Origin: Oceanicola sp. 502str15
GTDB taxonomy: Bacteria; Pseudomonadota; Alphaproteobacteria; Rhodobacterales; Rhodobacteraceae
DNA: 64,000 nucleotides
Assembly: GCF_024105635.1 (NCBI RefSeq)
Contig: NZ_WYDQ01000001.1
Span: forward strand, 1,674,001 to 1,738,000
Reading direction: 5' to 3'
The notes under the pieces were generated by a model, which saw nothing but the letters and a program-made list of their open reading frames with translations, was not told where the DNA came from and ran no database searches. This document shows positions 27,173 through 37,037 of this stretch, one piece after another (positions within the stretch are counted from its first letter, which is position 1; the number at the start of each line of letters is the position of its first letter). Both the position numbers and the translations under genes were made by a program.

Positions 27173-29013
27173 CAGAGCCGGTGCATCTTCAGCCGCGCCG
27201 GGCGGTCTCCGCCGAAAAAGAGCGTCGAATGGGCGATACGGCTGCCCCGCGCCCGCCCCTCCGGCTCGCCGGTCTGCGGGTTCACATCGAACTTCGGAAA
27301 GTTGGAGCCCGAGATATCGAGCCGGATGCGGTGCCCCTTTGCAAAGAGCGCGGCCACCGGCAACAGCTCCACCCGCACATCATAGCGCCGCCCCGGGTCC
27401 AGCAGGCTCGGGTTTGCCCAGTCGTCACGGTAGCGCAGCCGCAAGATGCCGTCGGTGAGGTTCATGGCAAAGCCCTTGGGGTCGCTCTCGCTGGGGGGCG
27501 TCCAGTCGATCAGCTTCGCCGTGAGGTCCATGTCGGGCACGTCGGTCACGAGGTCGATCTCGAGCACCACCGGCCCGGCAATCTCCACCGGCTCCGCAAG
27601 GGGCGGTGTGGCGAAGACCAGCACATCGGGACGGGCGGCCAAGGGAAGATACGGCGCACGCGCGCCGAAGATCGCGGGCGAAGTCACCTGGTCGAAGGCC
27701 CCGCCCACCATCACCGGCTCCCCGGAGGTGACCGCGCCCCCGATGGAGGGCACCGGGTCCATCGGATCGGTGCGCAGCACCATCTCGCCTTCCGGGCAGG
27801 CAGACCCCATCGTCAGCCCGCCCTCCGCGGTGAGCAACAGCGCTATCTCCCGCGAGGCTTCGGGCGGCCAGGCGGCATCCTTGCGCCACGCCCCGCCGTG
27901 GCCCATCCGGCCCTCGGCATCCCGCTCCCCCGCCCCGCCCCCCATGGCAAACCAATGCGCCAGTGGCGGGCGGGCCCCGACCGGCGCGTCAAGCAGCCAG
28001 CGGCGAAACCAGTCCACCCGCAGCGCCTCGTAATCCTCCGCCAGCAGGCCGTCGATCACCGATCCGGGCCCGAAGTCCACATCGCCCCCGTGGGTGACGG
28101 AGCGGCGGCCGTGCAGCCACGGGCCGATCACCGCCTCGGCGTGCCCCCCGTGGGCGCGCCAGCCCCGGAAATGCTCGAGGATGGTTTCGGCGTAGGGGTC
28201 GAACCAGCCGCAGACCAGAAACACCGGCACCCGCGACAGCCGCGGGTAATGCGGCGCCGCATAGAGTTCGGGCAGCGCCCAGAACGCGTCGAAGGTGCCG
28301 TGCTCCCACTGCTCGAAAAGGTACTCCTCATATTCCGGCACATGGCGCACCGGAGAGACCCCGCGCCGCCACGGCATGGCCTTGAACCACTCGGTCACAT
28401 CCTCGCCCTCAAGCGCCGCCTTCACCAGCGGATCGCTGGCGCGCGGGCTGAGGCGGGCATGCTTGAGTGCCCAGGTCGCCTGCTTCAGCTCAAACGCCCC
28501 GCCCCGGCGCACCCCGCCCTGATAGGCGTTCCAGAACCCGCCCGAGTCGATGAACATCGCCTCCAGCCCCTCGGGCTCCTGCAAGGCCAGCGCCGTCTGC
28601 ACATGGGCCGAGTACGACAGGCCGAAGGTGCCAAACCGCCCGTTGCACCACCCCTGCCCCCTCGCCCACTCCAGCGAGTCCGCGCCGTCTTCGCCTTCCC
28701 CGATGTATTTCTTGAACACCCCCTCCGAGCCATAGCGCCCCCGGCAATCCTGGTTCATCACGGCAAACCCGGCCCGCGCCAGCACCTTGGCCACTTCGAG
28801 GTTGGATTTCGGCGTGGGCTCCGCCGCTGAAACCTCCGACAGCCGCGTGCCGTTCTTGTCATAGGGCGTGCGATGCAGCAGCGTCGGGAACGGCCCGGCA
28901 AGGGCGCGCCCCTCCCGGGCCGGCAGCACGATATCCGTCGCCAGGCGAACCCCGTCGCGCATGGGGACCATCACGTCCTTCAGAACAACGCAATCCTCGA
29001 TGGTCCCCAGCAT
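27172..29013 (-). CDS. CocE/NonD-family serine hydrolase (X-Pro dipeptidyl-peptidase type)
   Basis: A 613-residue alpha/beta hydrolase of the CocE/NonD (peptidase S15) family, which cleaves acyl esters or N-acyl/X-Pro bonds. Seen are MVPMRDGVRLATDIVLP at the start, MNQDCRGRYGSEG and the nucleophile elbow TFGLSYSAHVQTA (Ser; most relatives have SYGG). The C-terminal jelly-roll domain has LTAKLIDWTPP. No export signal is visible, so it is probably cytoplasmic. It sits downstream of the Dpp-type transporter and may cleave the imported substrate. Confidence 0.85.
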   Translation of the reverse strand: MLGTIEDCVVLKDVMVPMRDGVRLATDIVLPAREGRALAGPFPTLLHRTPYDKNGTRLSEVSAAEPTPKSNLEVAKVLARAGFAVMNQDCRGRYGSEGVFKKYIGEGEDGADSLEWARGQGWCNGRFGTFGLSYSAHVQTALALQEPEGLEAMFIDSGGFWNAYQGGVRRGGAFELKQATWALKHARLSPRASDPLVKAALEGEDVTEWFKAMPWRRGVSPVRHVPEYEEYLFEQWEHGTFDAFWALPELYAAPHYPRLSRVPVFLVCGWFDPYAETILEHFRGWRAHGGHAEAVIGPWLHGRRSVTHGGDVDFGPGSVIDGLLAEDYEALRVDWFRRWLLDAPVGARPPLAHWFAMGGGAGERDAEGRMGHGGAWRKDAAWPPEASREIALLLTAEGGLTMGSACPEGEMVLRTDPMDPVPSIGGAVTSGEPVMVGGAFDQVTSPAIFGARAPYLPLAARPDVLVFATPPLAEPVEIAGPVVLEIDLVTDVPDMDLTAKLIDWTPPSESDPKGFAMNLTDGILRLRYRDDWANPSLLDPGRRYDVRVELLPVAALFAKGHRIRLDISGSNFPKFDVNPQTGEPEGRARGSRIAHSTLFFGGDRPARLKMHRL

Positions 29014-29027
29014 GGGTCTCGCCCTTC

Positions 29028-30599
29028 TCAGTTGGTGGCAGGACGCGCGCCCATGGCGAGCGTGCGTTCGTCGCGGCGCGGCGTGTAGTCGATCTTGGCG
29101 CTCGACGCCCAGCTCAGAGCCTGGAAGTAGAGCGGCACGATGGGCGTATCGTTGAACGCAAGCGCCATCGCATCGGCCAGCGCCGCCTCGCGCTCGGCCT
29201 CACCGAACACCTGCGCTGCCGCCACCACGGCCTCGTCGAAGGCGGGGTTGGAGTAGCGGAAGCGGTTCAGCGTGCCGAGATCCTGGTCGGGGCTGTAGCT
29301 GTGGATCGCCGAGAGCAGCCCGCGCGACGCCTCGCCGGTGGAGTTGCCGTAGGAGAAGACAAAGGCGCCATAGGCGTTGTTGCCTGCATCCTTGGAGAAC
29401 ACCGAATACGGCAGGGTCTCCACCGCGTTCACCGTCAACCCGCCGCGGGCAAGGAACTGGCCCAGCACCTGCGCCAACTCCGCGTCCTGGCTGAAGCGGT
29501 CGTTCGAGCCGTGGATGGTGATGCCGAAGCCCTCGGGATAGCCCGCCTCGGCCAGCAGCGCCTTGGCGCCTTCCGGGTCATAGGGGGTCACGCCAATCTG
29601 GTCGTTGAAGCCGAACACGCCCGTGGGCACGATCTGGCTGGCCGCTTCGCCCGCGCCGTAGAACAGCCGGTCGATGATGGCCTGACGGTCGATCATCATC
29701 GAGATCGCCATCCGCACCTTCGGGTCCTTCAGCGGGTTCTCCGCCAGCGCGTTGCCCGCCGTGTCGGTCAGCAGGGGCGCATCATCGGCCTGGTTCAGCG
29801 CAAGGTAGATCAGGCGCACGGTCGGGGTGTCGTAAACCGTGACATCCTCGTTGGCGCGCAGGTTGGGCAGGTCCGCCGGCGGCACCAGGTCGATCAGGTC
29901 GACCGCGCCCGAAAGCAGCGCCGCCACCCGGGCCGCGTCGTTGGAGATGAACCGCATGTTCACGCTCTCATAGGCCGGCGCCTCGCCCCAATAGGCATCG
30001 TTGCGCGCCAGCTCCAGGTTGTCGCCCGGCGACCAGGAGACGAACTTGTAGGGCCCTGTGCCGATGGCAGCCTTGCCCGAGTTGAAGTCTTCGTTGGCCA
30101 TGCCCTCGCTCGCCGCCTTCGACAGGATGTAGACGGTGCCGATGTTCTCGATGAACAGCGGATCGGGGGTCTTCGTGGTGAACCGGATGGTCAGGTCGTC
30201 GACCACTTCCATCGCCTCGAGGTTCGAGACCGAGCCGGCAAAGGAGGCGGGCGAGTTCGGCACGTCGGGCGCGCGCTCGAGCGAGTAGACCACGTCGGCG
30301 GCGGTAAAGGGCGAGCCGTCGTGGAAGGTCACCCCCTCGCGCAGCTTCACCAGCCAATGCGTGTCATCCTCGTTCGTCCACGACACCGCGAGGCCCGGCA
30401 TCGAGCGCACGTTCGCATCGGTCAGAACCAGCCGGTCGAAGATGTGCAGCGCCGTCATCTGGTTGTTGCCGGTGCGCGAGAACTGCGGGTCGATCGACTG
30501 CGGCTCGTTGGCCCGTCCGATCGTCAGCGTTTCGGCGGCGGCCGGAAGGGCCACAAGCCCCACGGCCGCGGCCAGGATCAGGGATTTCAGGTGTCTCAT
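29028..30599 (-). CDS. peptide/nickel-type ABC substrate-binding protein (DppA/OppA-like)
   Basis: A 523-residue periplasmic binding protein with a Sec signal (SLILAAAVGLVALPAAA). Family-typical stretches are REGVTFHDGSPFTAADVVYS and IGTGPYKFVSWSPGDNLEL. Unusually for such operons it is the fifth gene, after the two permeases and two ATPases, and it overlaps the ATPase gene stop by 4 bases. The ligand may be a peptide, or another amide or ester as the hydrolase next to it suggests. Confidence 0.9.
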   Translation of the reverse strand: MRHLKSLILAAAVGLVALPAAAETLTIGRANEPQSIDPQFSRTGNNQMTALHIFDRLVLTDANVRSMPGLAVSWTNEDDTHWLVKLREGVTFHDGSPFTAADVVYSLERAPDVPNSPASFAGSVSNLEAMEVVDDLTIRFTTKTPDPLFIENIGTVYILSKAASEGMANEDFNSGKAAIGTGPYKFVSWSPGDNLELARNDAYWGEAPAYESVNMRFISNDAARVAALLSGAVDLIDLVPPADLPNLRANEDVTVYDTPTVRLIYLALNQADDAPLLTDTAGNALAENPLKDPKVRMAISMMIDRQAIIDRLFYGAGEAASQIVPTGVFGFNDQIGVTPYDPEGAKALLAEAGYPEGFGITIHGSNDRFSQDAELAQVLGQFLARGGLTVNAVETLPYSVFSKDAGNNAYGAFVFSYGNSTGEASRGLLSAIHSYSPDQDLGTLNRFRYSNPAFDEAVVAAAQVFGEAEREAALADAMALAFNDTPIVPLYFQALSWASSAKIDYTPRRDERTLAMGARPATN

Positions 30600-31621
30600 G
30601 CGTTTGCCTCCATGTCAGACGTGTTGAGATGGCAGGCCGCGATCCTGTTCGCGGCAACTGCCTTAAGTTCCGGGGCCACCTGCCGGCACAGGTCCGTGGC
30701 ATGGGGGCAGCGGGTGTGAAAATGGCATCCCGAGGGCGGGTTGAGCGGCGACGGGATCTCGCCCTTCAGCGGCGTGTAGGCCCGCCGCCCCCGCCCGATC
30801 CGGGGCGCCTCCTCCAGCAGGGCGCTGGTGTAGGGATGCGCGGGCTGGCGGAAGATCTCGGCGGTCGGGCCAACCTCGACCAGCCGCCCGAGATACATGA
30901 TCGCCACCCGGTCGGTCAGGTGTTCGATCACGCCGAGGTCATGGCTGATGAAGAGATAGGTAAGCCCGCGCGTCTCGCGCAGATCCATGAAGAGGTTCAG
31001 CACCTGCGCCTGGATCGACACGTCGAGCGCCGCCACGCTCTCGTCGCAGACCAGAAACTTCGGCTCGACCGCCAGCGCCCGGGCAATGCCGATCCTCTGG
31101 CGTTGCCCGCCCGAGAACTGGTGCGGAAAGCGGCGGGCATAGGCCGGGTCCAACCCGACCTCGCGCATCAGCCCCGCCACCTTCTCCTCCTGCTCGCGCC
31201 GCGAGATCAGCCCGTGCACCACCGGCGCCTCGCCAATGATGTCACCCACCCGCTTGCGCGGGTTCAGCGACGACATCGGGTCCTGAAAGATCATCTGGAT
31301 GTCGAGCCTTGCCCGCTTGGCATCGGCCGCCGTCCACTCGGCCTGCTCCTTGCCGTCGAACGAAAACCGCCCGCCCGTCTTGTCGTGCACGCCCGCAACG
31401 ATCCGCCCGAGGGTGGACTTGCCGCAGCCCGACTCTCCCACGAGGCCCACCGCCTCCCCATGGGCGATATCGAGGGTAAAGCCATCGACCGCCCGCACCT
31501 CGCGTGGGGTATGCAACCCCATCGAGATCGCCAGCCGCTCGGCAAAGTCGGGCTTGCGCCGAAAGACCTTCTCGACCTGTTCCAGCCGCACATGCGGCGC
31601 CGTTCGGGACATCGCGTTCAT
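30596..31621 (-). CDS. oligopeptide-type ABC ATPase (OppF/DppF-like)
   Basis: A 341-residue ATPase with Walker [12 protein letters not shown], signature [15 protein letters not shown], Walker [15 protein letters not shown] (Ser in place of the usual Pro) and the Cys-rich C-terminal Fe-S-type region [14 protein letters not shown]. The start at 31621 overlaps the OppD-like stop (ATGA); an upstream in-frame start at 31654 would lie inside oppD. Confidence 0.92.
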   Translation of the reverse strand: MNAMSRTAPHVRLEQVEKVFRRKPDFAERLAISMGLHTPREVRAVDGFTLDIAHGEAVGLVGESGCGKSTLGRIVAGVHDKTGGRFSFDGKEQAEWTAADAKRARLDIQMIFQDPMSSLNPRKRVGDIIGEAPVVHGLISRREQEEKVAGLMREVGLDPAYARRFPHQFSGGQRQRIGIARALAVEPKFLVCDESVAALDVSIQAQVLNLFMDLRETRGLTYLFISHDLGVIEHLTDRVAIMYLGRLVEVGPTAEIFRQPAHPYTSALLEEAPRIGRGRRAYTPLKGEIPSPLNPPSGCHFHTRCPHATDLCRQVAPELKAVAANRIAACHLNTSDMEANA

Positions 31622-32595
31622 GTCGTCACCCCTTCTCGCAGCGGCAGGGCGCAACGCGCCCAGCGCTCGGGACCGGTCGCCGCGAGCGGCGGTGCCGCCC
31701 GGCAGATCTCGGCGGCATAACGGCAGCGCGGCGCGAAGGCGCAGCCCTCGGGCAGGCTCACCACCGAGGGCGCCATGCCGGGGATCTGGTTGAGCTTCCG
31801 GCCCGGCGTGGTGCGGCTCGGGATCGAGTTCAGCAGCCCCTCGGTATAGGGGTGCGACGGCGTGCCGATCACCGCGCCCGCCGGTCCGCTCTCCACGATC
31901 CGGCCCGCGTACATCACCGCCACCCTGTCGGCGATGGTCTCGACCACCGCAAGATCGTGGCTCACCCAGATCATCGCCGTACCGGTCTCGGCCACCAGCT
32001 TCTGCATCTCCGAGATGATCTGGCCCTGGATCGTCACGTCGAGTGCGGTGGTCGGCTCGTCGGCCAGGATCAGGGCGGGCTGGTGCAGCAGCGCGATGGC
32101 AATGGCCACCCGCTGCCGCATCCCGCCCGAAAACTGGTGCGGATAGGCCCCGATCCGGGTTTCCGGCGCCGAGATGCCCACGCGCCCCAGCACGTCGATC
32201 GCCCGCGCCCGCGCCGCCTTCTTGCTGACCTTCTCATGGGCGAGGATCGTCTCCACCATCTGGGTCTCGATCCGCAGCACCGGCGTGAGCGTCATCATCG
32301 GGTCCTGGAAGATCATCGCGATGTCCTTGCCCCGCAGCGCGCGCAGCCGCGCCTCCGAAGCGGTGCGCAGCTCCTCGCCCCGAAACAGGATCTCCCCCTC
32401 CACCACCCTGCCCGGCGGGTCGATCAGCCCGAGGATCGAAAAGCTGGTGACCGACTTGCCCGAGCCGCTCTCGCCCACCAGCCCCATCACCTCGCCCTCG
32501 TTCAGCGTGAAATCCACGCCATCCACCGCCTTCGCCACCCCGGCGCGGGTGAAAAAGTGGGTCTTCAGGCCCTTCACTTCGAGCAGCGCCGTCAT
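31618..32595 (-). CDS. oligopeptide-type ABC ATPase (OppD/DppD-like)
   Basis: A 325-residue ATPase with Walker [11 protein letters not shown], signature [16 protein letters not shown], Walker [15 protein letters not shown] and the C-terminal [12 protein letters not shown] cluster. It pairs with the OppF-like ATPase. The ATG at 32595 overlaps the OppC-like stop. Confidence 0.92.
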   Translation of the reverse strand: MTALLEVKGLKTHFFTRAGVAKAVDGVDFTLNEGEVMGLVGESGSGKSVTSFSILGLIDPPGRVVEGEILFRGEELRTASEARLRALRGKDIAMIFQDPMMTLTPVLRIETQMVETILAHEKVSKKAARARAIDVLGRVGISAPETRIGAYPHQFSGGMRQRVAIAIALLHQPALILADEPTTALDVTIQGQIISEMQKLVAETGTAMIWVSHDLAVVETIADRVAVMYAGRIVESGPAGAVIGTPSHPYTEGLLNSIPSRTTPGRKLNQIPGMAPSVVSLPEGCAFAPRCRYAAEICRAAPPLAATGPERWARCALPLREGVTT

Positions 32596-33524
32596 CTTGC
32601 ATTCCTCGGGTTCAGAACTTCGCGCAGCCGGTCGCCGACGATGTTGATCGCGAAGATCAGGGTCAGCAGCAGCAGGCCCGGAAAGACGCTGATCCAGTAG
32701 AGCCCGGCCAGCATCACGTTGAACCCGTTGGAGATGAGCAGGCCCAGCGAGGGCTCGGTGATCGGCAGACCGAGGCCGAGAAACGACAGCGTCGCCTCCG
32801 CCGAGATCGCGCTGGCCACCTGCATCGTGCCGATCACGATGACCGGGGGCATGCAGTTGGGCGCAAGATGGCCAAAGACGATCCTTGTGTGCCCCAGCCC
32901 CAGCGACCGTGCCGCCTCGATATACTCCTTGCTGCGCTCGGTGAGCGCCGTGGCCCTCACGGCGCGGGCGAAATAGGCCCATTGCACCAGCACCAGCGCA
33001 AGGATCACCTTCTCGATCCCCTGCCCGAGGATCGCCAGCATCATCAGCGCCACGAGGATCGTCGGGAAGCCGAGCATGAAGTCGACCACCCGCATGATCA
33101 TCGCGTCCACCGCCCCACCCGCGTAGGCCGCAACCAGCCCCAGCGAGACCCCCACCGCAATGGCGAGAATGCCCGACGCCACGCCCACGAAGAGGCTGGT
33201 GCGCAGCCCGTAGAGCATGGCCGACAGCATGTCGCGGCCCTGGTTGTCGGTGCCCAGCAGGTAGAAAATGCCCTCCGGCGTGGTGCTGAGCGGCGGCAGG
33301 CGGGAGTCGAAGAAGCTGATCTCGGTCAGGTCATAGGGGTTCTGCGGTGCAATCCACTGACCGAACACCGCGAGCGCCAGCAGGATCATGCAGACCGCCA
33401 GCGCCACCACCGCACCGGGGCTTTCGCGGTACTCCTGCCAGACCGGGCGCCAGCGCGACGGCGGCTTGGCAGCGGCAACGGCGGCCACCTCTTCGCGGGC
33501 GGATGCAGGCTCCACAACGCTCAT
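32592..33524 (-). CDS. oligopeptide-type ABC permease (OppC/DppC-like)
   Basis: A 310-residue inner-membrane permease with about six membrane segments. The coupling motif is EAARSLGLGHTRIVFGHLAP and an extended N-terminus (about 35 residues) precedes the first membrane helix, as is typical of DppC. It overlaps OppB-like and OppD-like genes by 4 bases each. Confidence 0.92.
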   Translation of the reverse strand: MSVVEPASAREEVAAVAAAKPPSRWRPVWQEYRESPGAVVALAVCMILLALAVFGQWIAPQNPYDLTEISFFDSRLPPLSTTPEGIFYLLGTDNQGRDMLSAMLYGLRTSLFVGVASGILAIAVGVSLGLVAAYAGGAVDAMIMRVVDFMLGFPTILVALMMLAILGQGIEKVILALVLVQWAYFARAVRATALTERSKEYIEAARSLGLGHTRIVFGHLAPNCMPPVIVIGTMQVASAISAEATLSFLGLGLPITEPSLGLLISNGFNVMLAGLYWISVFPGLLLLTLIFAINIVGDRLREVLNPRNAR

Positions 33525-34495
33525 GTCCGCCCCCCCAGGCGCACGCGCGGGTCGAGCACCGTGTAGAGCACGTCCACCACGAAGTTGATCATGATGAAGA
33601 GGAAGGTGATCACCAGCAGGTAGGCGGCCACCACCGGGCGGTCGAGCTTGTTGATCGAGTCGATGATCAGCTTGCCCATGCCGGGCCAGGCAAAGATCGA
33701 CTCGGTGATGACGGCAAAGGCGATGACCGAGCCCAGCTCCATGCCAATGACGGTGATGATCGGCGCGGCAATGGTCTTGCCCACGTGCAGCCCCACGATC
33801 CGCATGGGCGAAAGCCCCTTGGCACGGGCAAACTTCACGAAATCCAGGGGCATGGTCTCGCGCACCTGCGCCCGGGTCAGCCGGATCACCAGCGCCAGCT
33901 TGAACAGGGCAAGGTTCGTGGCCGGCAGGATCAGGTGGCTGATCCCGTCCCATGTGGCAAAGCTGGTCCGCACCCCGAAGATCGTGCCCAGTTCACCGCG
34001 CCCCGACGACGGCAGCCAGCCCAGCCCGATGGAGAACACGAGGATAAGCATCAGCCCCTGCCAGAAGTTCGGCAGCGAAAAGCCAAGGATCGAGCCGGTC
34101 ACGATGGTCCGGTCGGCGCGGCTGCCCGGCTTCAGCCCGGCATAGAGCCCCAGCGGAATCCCGAGGACAATGGCGATGAGCAGCGCCGCGATGGCCAGCT
34201 CGAGGGTCGCCGGAAAGCGCTGGAGGATAAGCTCGATGGAGGGCGTGTTGTAAACGAAGGAGGTGCCGAGGTCGCCGGTCAGCGCGTTCTTCAGGAATAC
34301 CCCGTATTGCACCCAGATCGGCCGATCGAGCCCCAGCGCCCTAATCGCCACCTCCCGCTCCGCAGCGGTCGCATCATCGGGCAGCAGGATCTCGGCCGGG
34401 TTGCCGATGGCATAGAGGCCGAGAAAGACGACCAGCGAAACGGCCAGCAGCACGCCGGCAGTCTGCATCAATCGTCGCAGCAGGAACACGACCAT
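33521..34495 (-). CDS. oligopeptide-type ABC permease (OppB/DppB-like)
   Basis: A 324-residue inner-membrane permease, first gene of the minus-strand operon. The start FLLRRLMQTAGVLLAVSLVV is the usual DppB N-terminus, and FVKFARAKGLSPMRIVGLHV is the coupling loop. It is divergent from a LysR regulator across 96 bases. Confidence 0.92.
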   Translation of the reverse strand: MVVFLLRRLMQTAGVLLAVSLVVFLGLYAIGNPAEILLPDDATAAEREVAIRALGLDRPIWVQYGVFLKNALTGDLGTSFVYNTPSIELILQRFPATLELAIAALLIAIVLGIPLGLYAGLKPGSRADRTIVTGSILGFSLPNFWQGLMLILVFSIGLGWLPSSGRGELGTIFGVRTSFATWDGISHLILPATNLALFKLALVIRLTRAQVRETMPLDFVKFARAKGLSPMRIVGLHVGKTIAAPIITVIGMELGSVIAFAVITESIFAWPGMGKLIIDSINKLDRPVVAAYLLVITFLFIMINFVVDVLYTVLDPRVRLGGRT

Positions 34496-34591
34496 GAAAA
34501 GGCCCCTCTCGTCGTTTCGGGAATTGATCGCTTGCCGGAGCGGAAAGCCGCAATCTTATTGTTGTCACCATCGGGGCCATAAGCCAGACTT
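34496..34591. promoter_or_regulatory. divergent promoter, Dpp-type operon / LysR regulator
   Basis: A 96-base spacer between divergent starts. The part around 34550-34565 (CAATCTTATTGTTGTC) is AT-rich and is the likely promoter zone. A LysR protein commonly binds such a spacer and controls the divergent neighbour, so the Dpp operon is a candidate target in addition to the TRAP operon downstream. Confidence 0.4.
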
Positions 34592-35497
34592 ATGTCCATG
34601 AGCTCTGCCACCATCCGAGGCCTGGAAGTCTTCTGCACCGTCATCCAGGCCGGCGGGTTCACCGCGGCCGCGCGCCAGATCGGCCTGTCGCAACCGGCGG
34701 TCAGCCAGCAGATGGCCAAGCTGGAAGACTCCCTCGGCCTCACGCTCTTTGTCCGCGAACATGGCCGCACCCGCCCCACCGAGGCGGCGCTCACCCTCTA
34801 CGAAGAGGCCACGATCGCCTTCGACGGGCTCGACAGGGTCACCGCGCTGGCCCGTGACATCCGCAGCCTCGACCGTGGCGTGATCCGGGTCGCCGCGCCG
34901 CATTCCCTCTCCGCCAGCTACCTGCCGCGCGCGCTGAAAACGCTGGTCGAGGGCCATCCAAACCTCCGCATCAGTGTGCTTCTTGGCACCTATGAGCGCA
35001 TCATCGCGCTGGTCGCCGCCCGCGAGGTGGATATCGGCATCGCCAAGCTGCCGATCATGGCCGTGGGCGTCGAAACCATCCCCATCATGACCTCCCCCCT
35101 CGTCGGCGTGGTGGCCGAGACCCATCCGCTTGCAAAGAAGCCGGGCCTCAGCCTCAAGGAGGTGGCGCGCGAACCGCTCATCATGCTCGGGCGCGGCCGC
35201 CCCTGGAGAGACCAGATCGACGCCCGCTTCCGCGAAATGCGCCTCGCCGCCCTCGTCTCCGTCGAGACCCAATCGGTCGAATCCGCCTGCGGTTTCGCGG
35301 CCCAGGGCTTTGGCCTCGCCATCGTCCCCGAATGGCTTTTCACCGGCCTCAAGCTGCCCGGCCTCGTCGGCCTTCCGCTCGACATCGGAATCGAACACGA
35401 GTTCGCCGTGGCCTTCCCCAGCCGCACCCGCCGCAGCATGCTCGCCCACGACTTCGCGAAAGCCTGCATTTCAGCCGCGACAGCCCCGAGCGGCTGA
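34592..35497 (+). CDS. LysR-family transcriptional regulator
   Basis: A 301-residue LysR protein. HTH: GGFTAAARQIGLSQPAVSQQ and MAKLEDSLGLTLFVREHGRT; ligand domain starts about GVIRVAAPHSLSASYLPRAL. The N-terminus MSMSS gives two possible ATG starts two codons apart and no good ribosome site. It is divergent from the Dpp operon and upstream of the TRAP operon on the same strand. Confidence 0.88.
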   Translation: MSMSSATIRGLEVFCTVIQAGGFTAAARQIGLSQPAVSQQMAKLEDSLGLTLFVREHGRTRPTEAALTLYEEATIAFDGLDRVTALARDIRSLDRGVIRVAAPHSLSASYLPRALKTLVEGHPNLRISVLLGTYERIIALVAAREVDIGIAKLPIMAVGVETIPIMTSPLVGVVAETHPLAKKPGLSLKEVAREPLIMLGRGRPWRDQIDARFREMRLAALVSVETQSVESACGFAAQGFGLAIVPEWLFTGLKLPGLVGLPLDIGIEHEFAVAFPSRTRRSMLAHDFAKACISAATAPSG

Positions 35498-35841
35498 CCT
35501 CGCCTGCGCCCTGCCTCACCCGATGACATCTCTCGCAAATCTCGCACCCGTCCCAACGGGCCGAGAGCCACATCACAGGCAAAAGCGCGCAACACCGGAT
35601 CACCGCCCCCCGCCCTTCCCCGCACCGGATAGGTCCACCAAAGCGCGGGAGGCCGAAGAGGAGCCATGTCCGCTCCCGGGCTCAATCGCCACGCAGACAT
35701 CGCTCCAGATGTCGCCCAAACACCCCGCAAAGCTTTTCCTTGAGACGTGGACGCGATGAGTTAACATGACAAGCGCACACGCCGGATTGCTGCAACCATA
35801 AGGTCGCGCCTTCCGGGGGGTGTTCTCAGGGAGGAGACAAC
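35498..35841 (+). promoter_or_regulatory. leader region of the TRAP operon with a possible promoter
   Basis: A 344-base gap without a convincing gene. A sigma-70-like pair may be TTGAGA (35740-35745) and TAACAT (35762-35767), 16 bases apart. GGGAGGAG at 35830-35837 is a strong ribosome site for the ATG at 35842. The promoter call is by eye and weak. Confidence 0.35.
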
Positions 35842-36966
35842 ATGAAACCACAAAAGTATGACCGTCGTTCGTTTTTGAAGAAGAGCGCTCTGGCAGGTAC
35901 CGCGGCAACAGGCGCGGTTCTGGCCGCCCCGGCCGTTCTTGCCCAGTCGCCCATCGTCGTGAAGATGCAGACGTCCTGGCCGGCGTCCGACATCTGGGAC
36001 GAATTCGCCAAGGACTACGCCATGCGCGTCGACGAAATGTCGGGCGGACGGCTCAAGGTCGACGTGCTGCCTGCGGGCGCCGTCGTGGCCGCATTCCAGG
36101 TGCTCGACGCCGTCAATGACGGCCTGCTCGACGCCGCGCATTCGGTGCCGGTCTATTGGTACGGCAAGAACAAGGCCGCCTCGCTCTTCGGCACCGGCCC
36201 GGTCTTCGGCGGCTCGGCAACCACGATGCTGAGCTGGTTCTACGAGGGCGGCGGCGCCGAGCTCTACCGCGAGCTGACGCAGGATATCATGGGCCTCGAT
36301 ATCGTGGGCTACATGGGCTTCCCGATGTTCGCCCAGCCCTTCGGCTGGTTCAAGGGCGAGGTCAACACCGTGGCCGACCTCCAAGGCTTCAAGTATCGCA
36401 CGGTGGGCCTTGCCGCGGACCTGATGCAGAAGCTCGGCATGTCGGTGGCACAGCTTCCCGGCGGCGAGATCGTTCCGGCGATGGAGCGCGGCGTGATCGA
36501 CGCCTTCGAGTTCAACAACCCCACCTCCGACCGTCGCTTCGGCGCGCAGGACGTGGCGCAGAACTACTACCTGTCGTCCTATCACCAGGCCTCCGAGAGC
36601 TTCGAGTTCCTGTTCTCCAAGACCTTCCTCGAAGACCTCGACCCCGACCTTCAGGCGATCATGAAATACGCCGTCGAAGCGGCCTCCACGGCGAACACCG
36701 CCAAGGCCATGCGGCAGTATTCGACCGACCTCGCCGAGCTTCAGGAAGCCGGTGTGAACGTGCGCCGCACCTCCAAGGAGATCCTCGACGCCCAGCTTGC
36801 CGCCTGGGACGAGCTGATCCCCGAGCTGGAGCAGGACGAGTTCATGAAGCGCTGCCTCGACAGCCAGCGCGAGTGGGTCGAACGCGTTGCCTACTACGAG
36901 CTGATGAACGCGCCCGACTACGCCCTCGCGTTCGAGCACTACTTCCCGGGCAAGCTGGCGCTCTGA
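35842..36966 (+). CDS. TRAP transporter substrate-binding protein (DctP-type, mannitol/chloroaromatic/2-oxo acid subgroup)
   Basis: A 374-residue periplasmic protein with a twin-arginine signal (DRRSFLKKSALAGTAATGA, cleavage after VLAQ). The mature domain has VVKMQTSWPASDIWDEFAKD, GYMGFPMFAQPFGWFKGEV and the DctP signature region GGEIVPAMERGVIDAFEFNN, whose Arg is expected to bind a carboxylate. By pattern it belongs with the TakP/FcbT1 group, so a carboxylic acid ligand is likely. It is followed by a strong hairpin before the membrane subunits. Confidence 0.9.
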   Translation: MKPQKYDRRSFLKKSALAGTAATGAVLAAPAVLAQSPIVVKMQTSWPASDIWDEFAKDYAMRVDEMSGGRLKVDVLPAGAVVAAFQVLDAVNDGLLDAAHSVPVYWYGKNKAASLFGTGPVFGGSATTMLSWFYEGGGAELYRELTQDIMGLDIVGYMGFPMFAQPFGWFKGEVNTVADLQGFKYRTVGLAADLMQKLGMSVAQLPGGEIVPAMERGVIDAFEFNNPTSDRRFGAQDVAQNYYLSSYHQASESFEFLFSKTFLEDLDPDLQAIMKYAVEAASTANTAKAMRQYSTDLAELQEAGVNVRRTSKEILDAQLAAWDELIPELEQDEFMKRCLDSQREWVERVAYYELMNAPDYALAFEHYFPGKLAL

Positions 36967-36987
36967 GGCGTCAGGTCTGAAAAGACT

Positions 36988-37011
36988 CCCCGGCGCGGCT
37001 CCGCGCCGGGG
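36988..37011 (+). other. perfect 11-bp stem-loop between dctP-like and dctQ-like genes
   Basis: CCCCGGCGCGG (36988-36998) and CCGCGCCGGGG (37001-37011) pair perfectly around CT. No U-run follows, so it more likely stabilises the upstream mRNA end or reduces read-through, giving more binding protein than membrane subunits. Confidence 0.6.
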
Positions 37012-37037
37012 AAATCGACTGTGGGGAGGGGAAAACC

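Noticed and set aside
34592..35497. Assigning the LysR gene to either the Dpp or the TRAP operon with certainty
   Set aside because: It is divergent from one and upstream of the other; the sequence alone does not decide.
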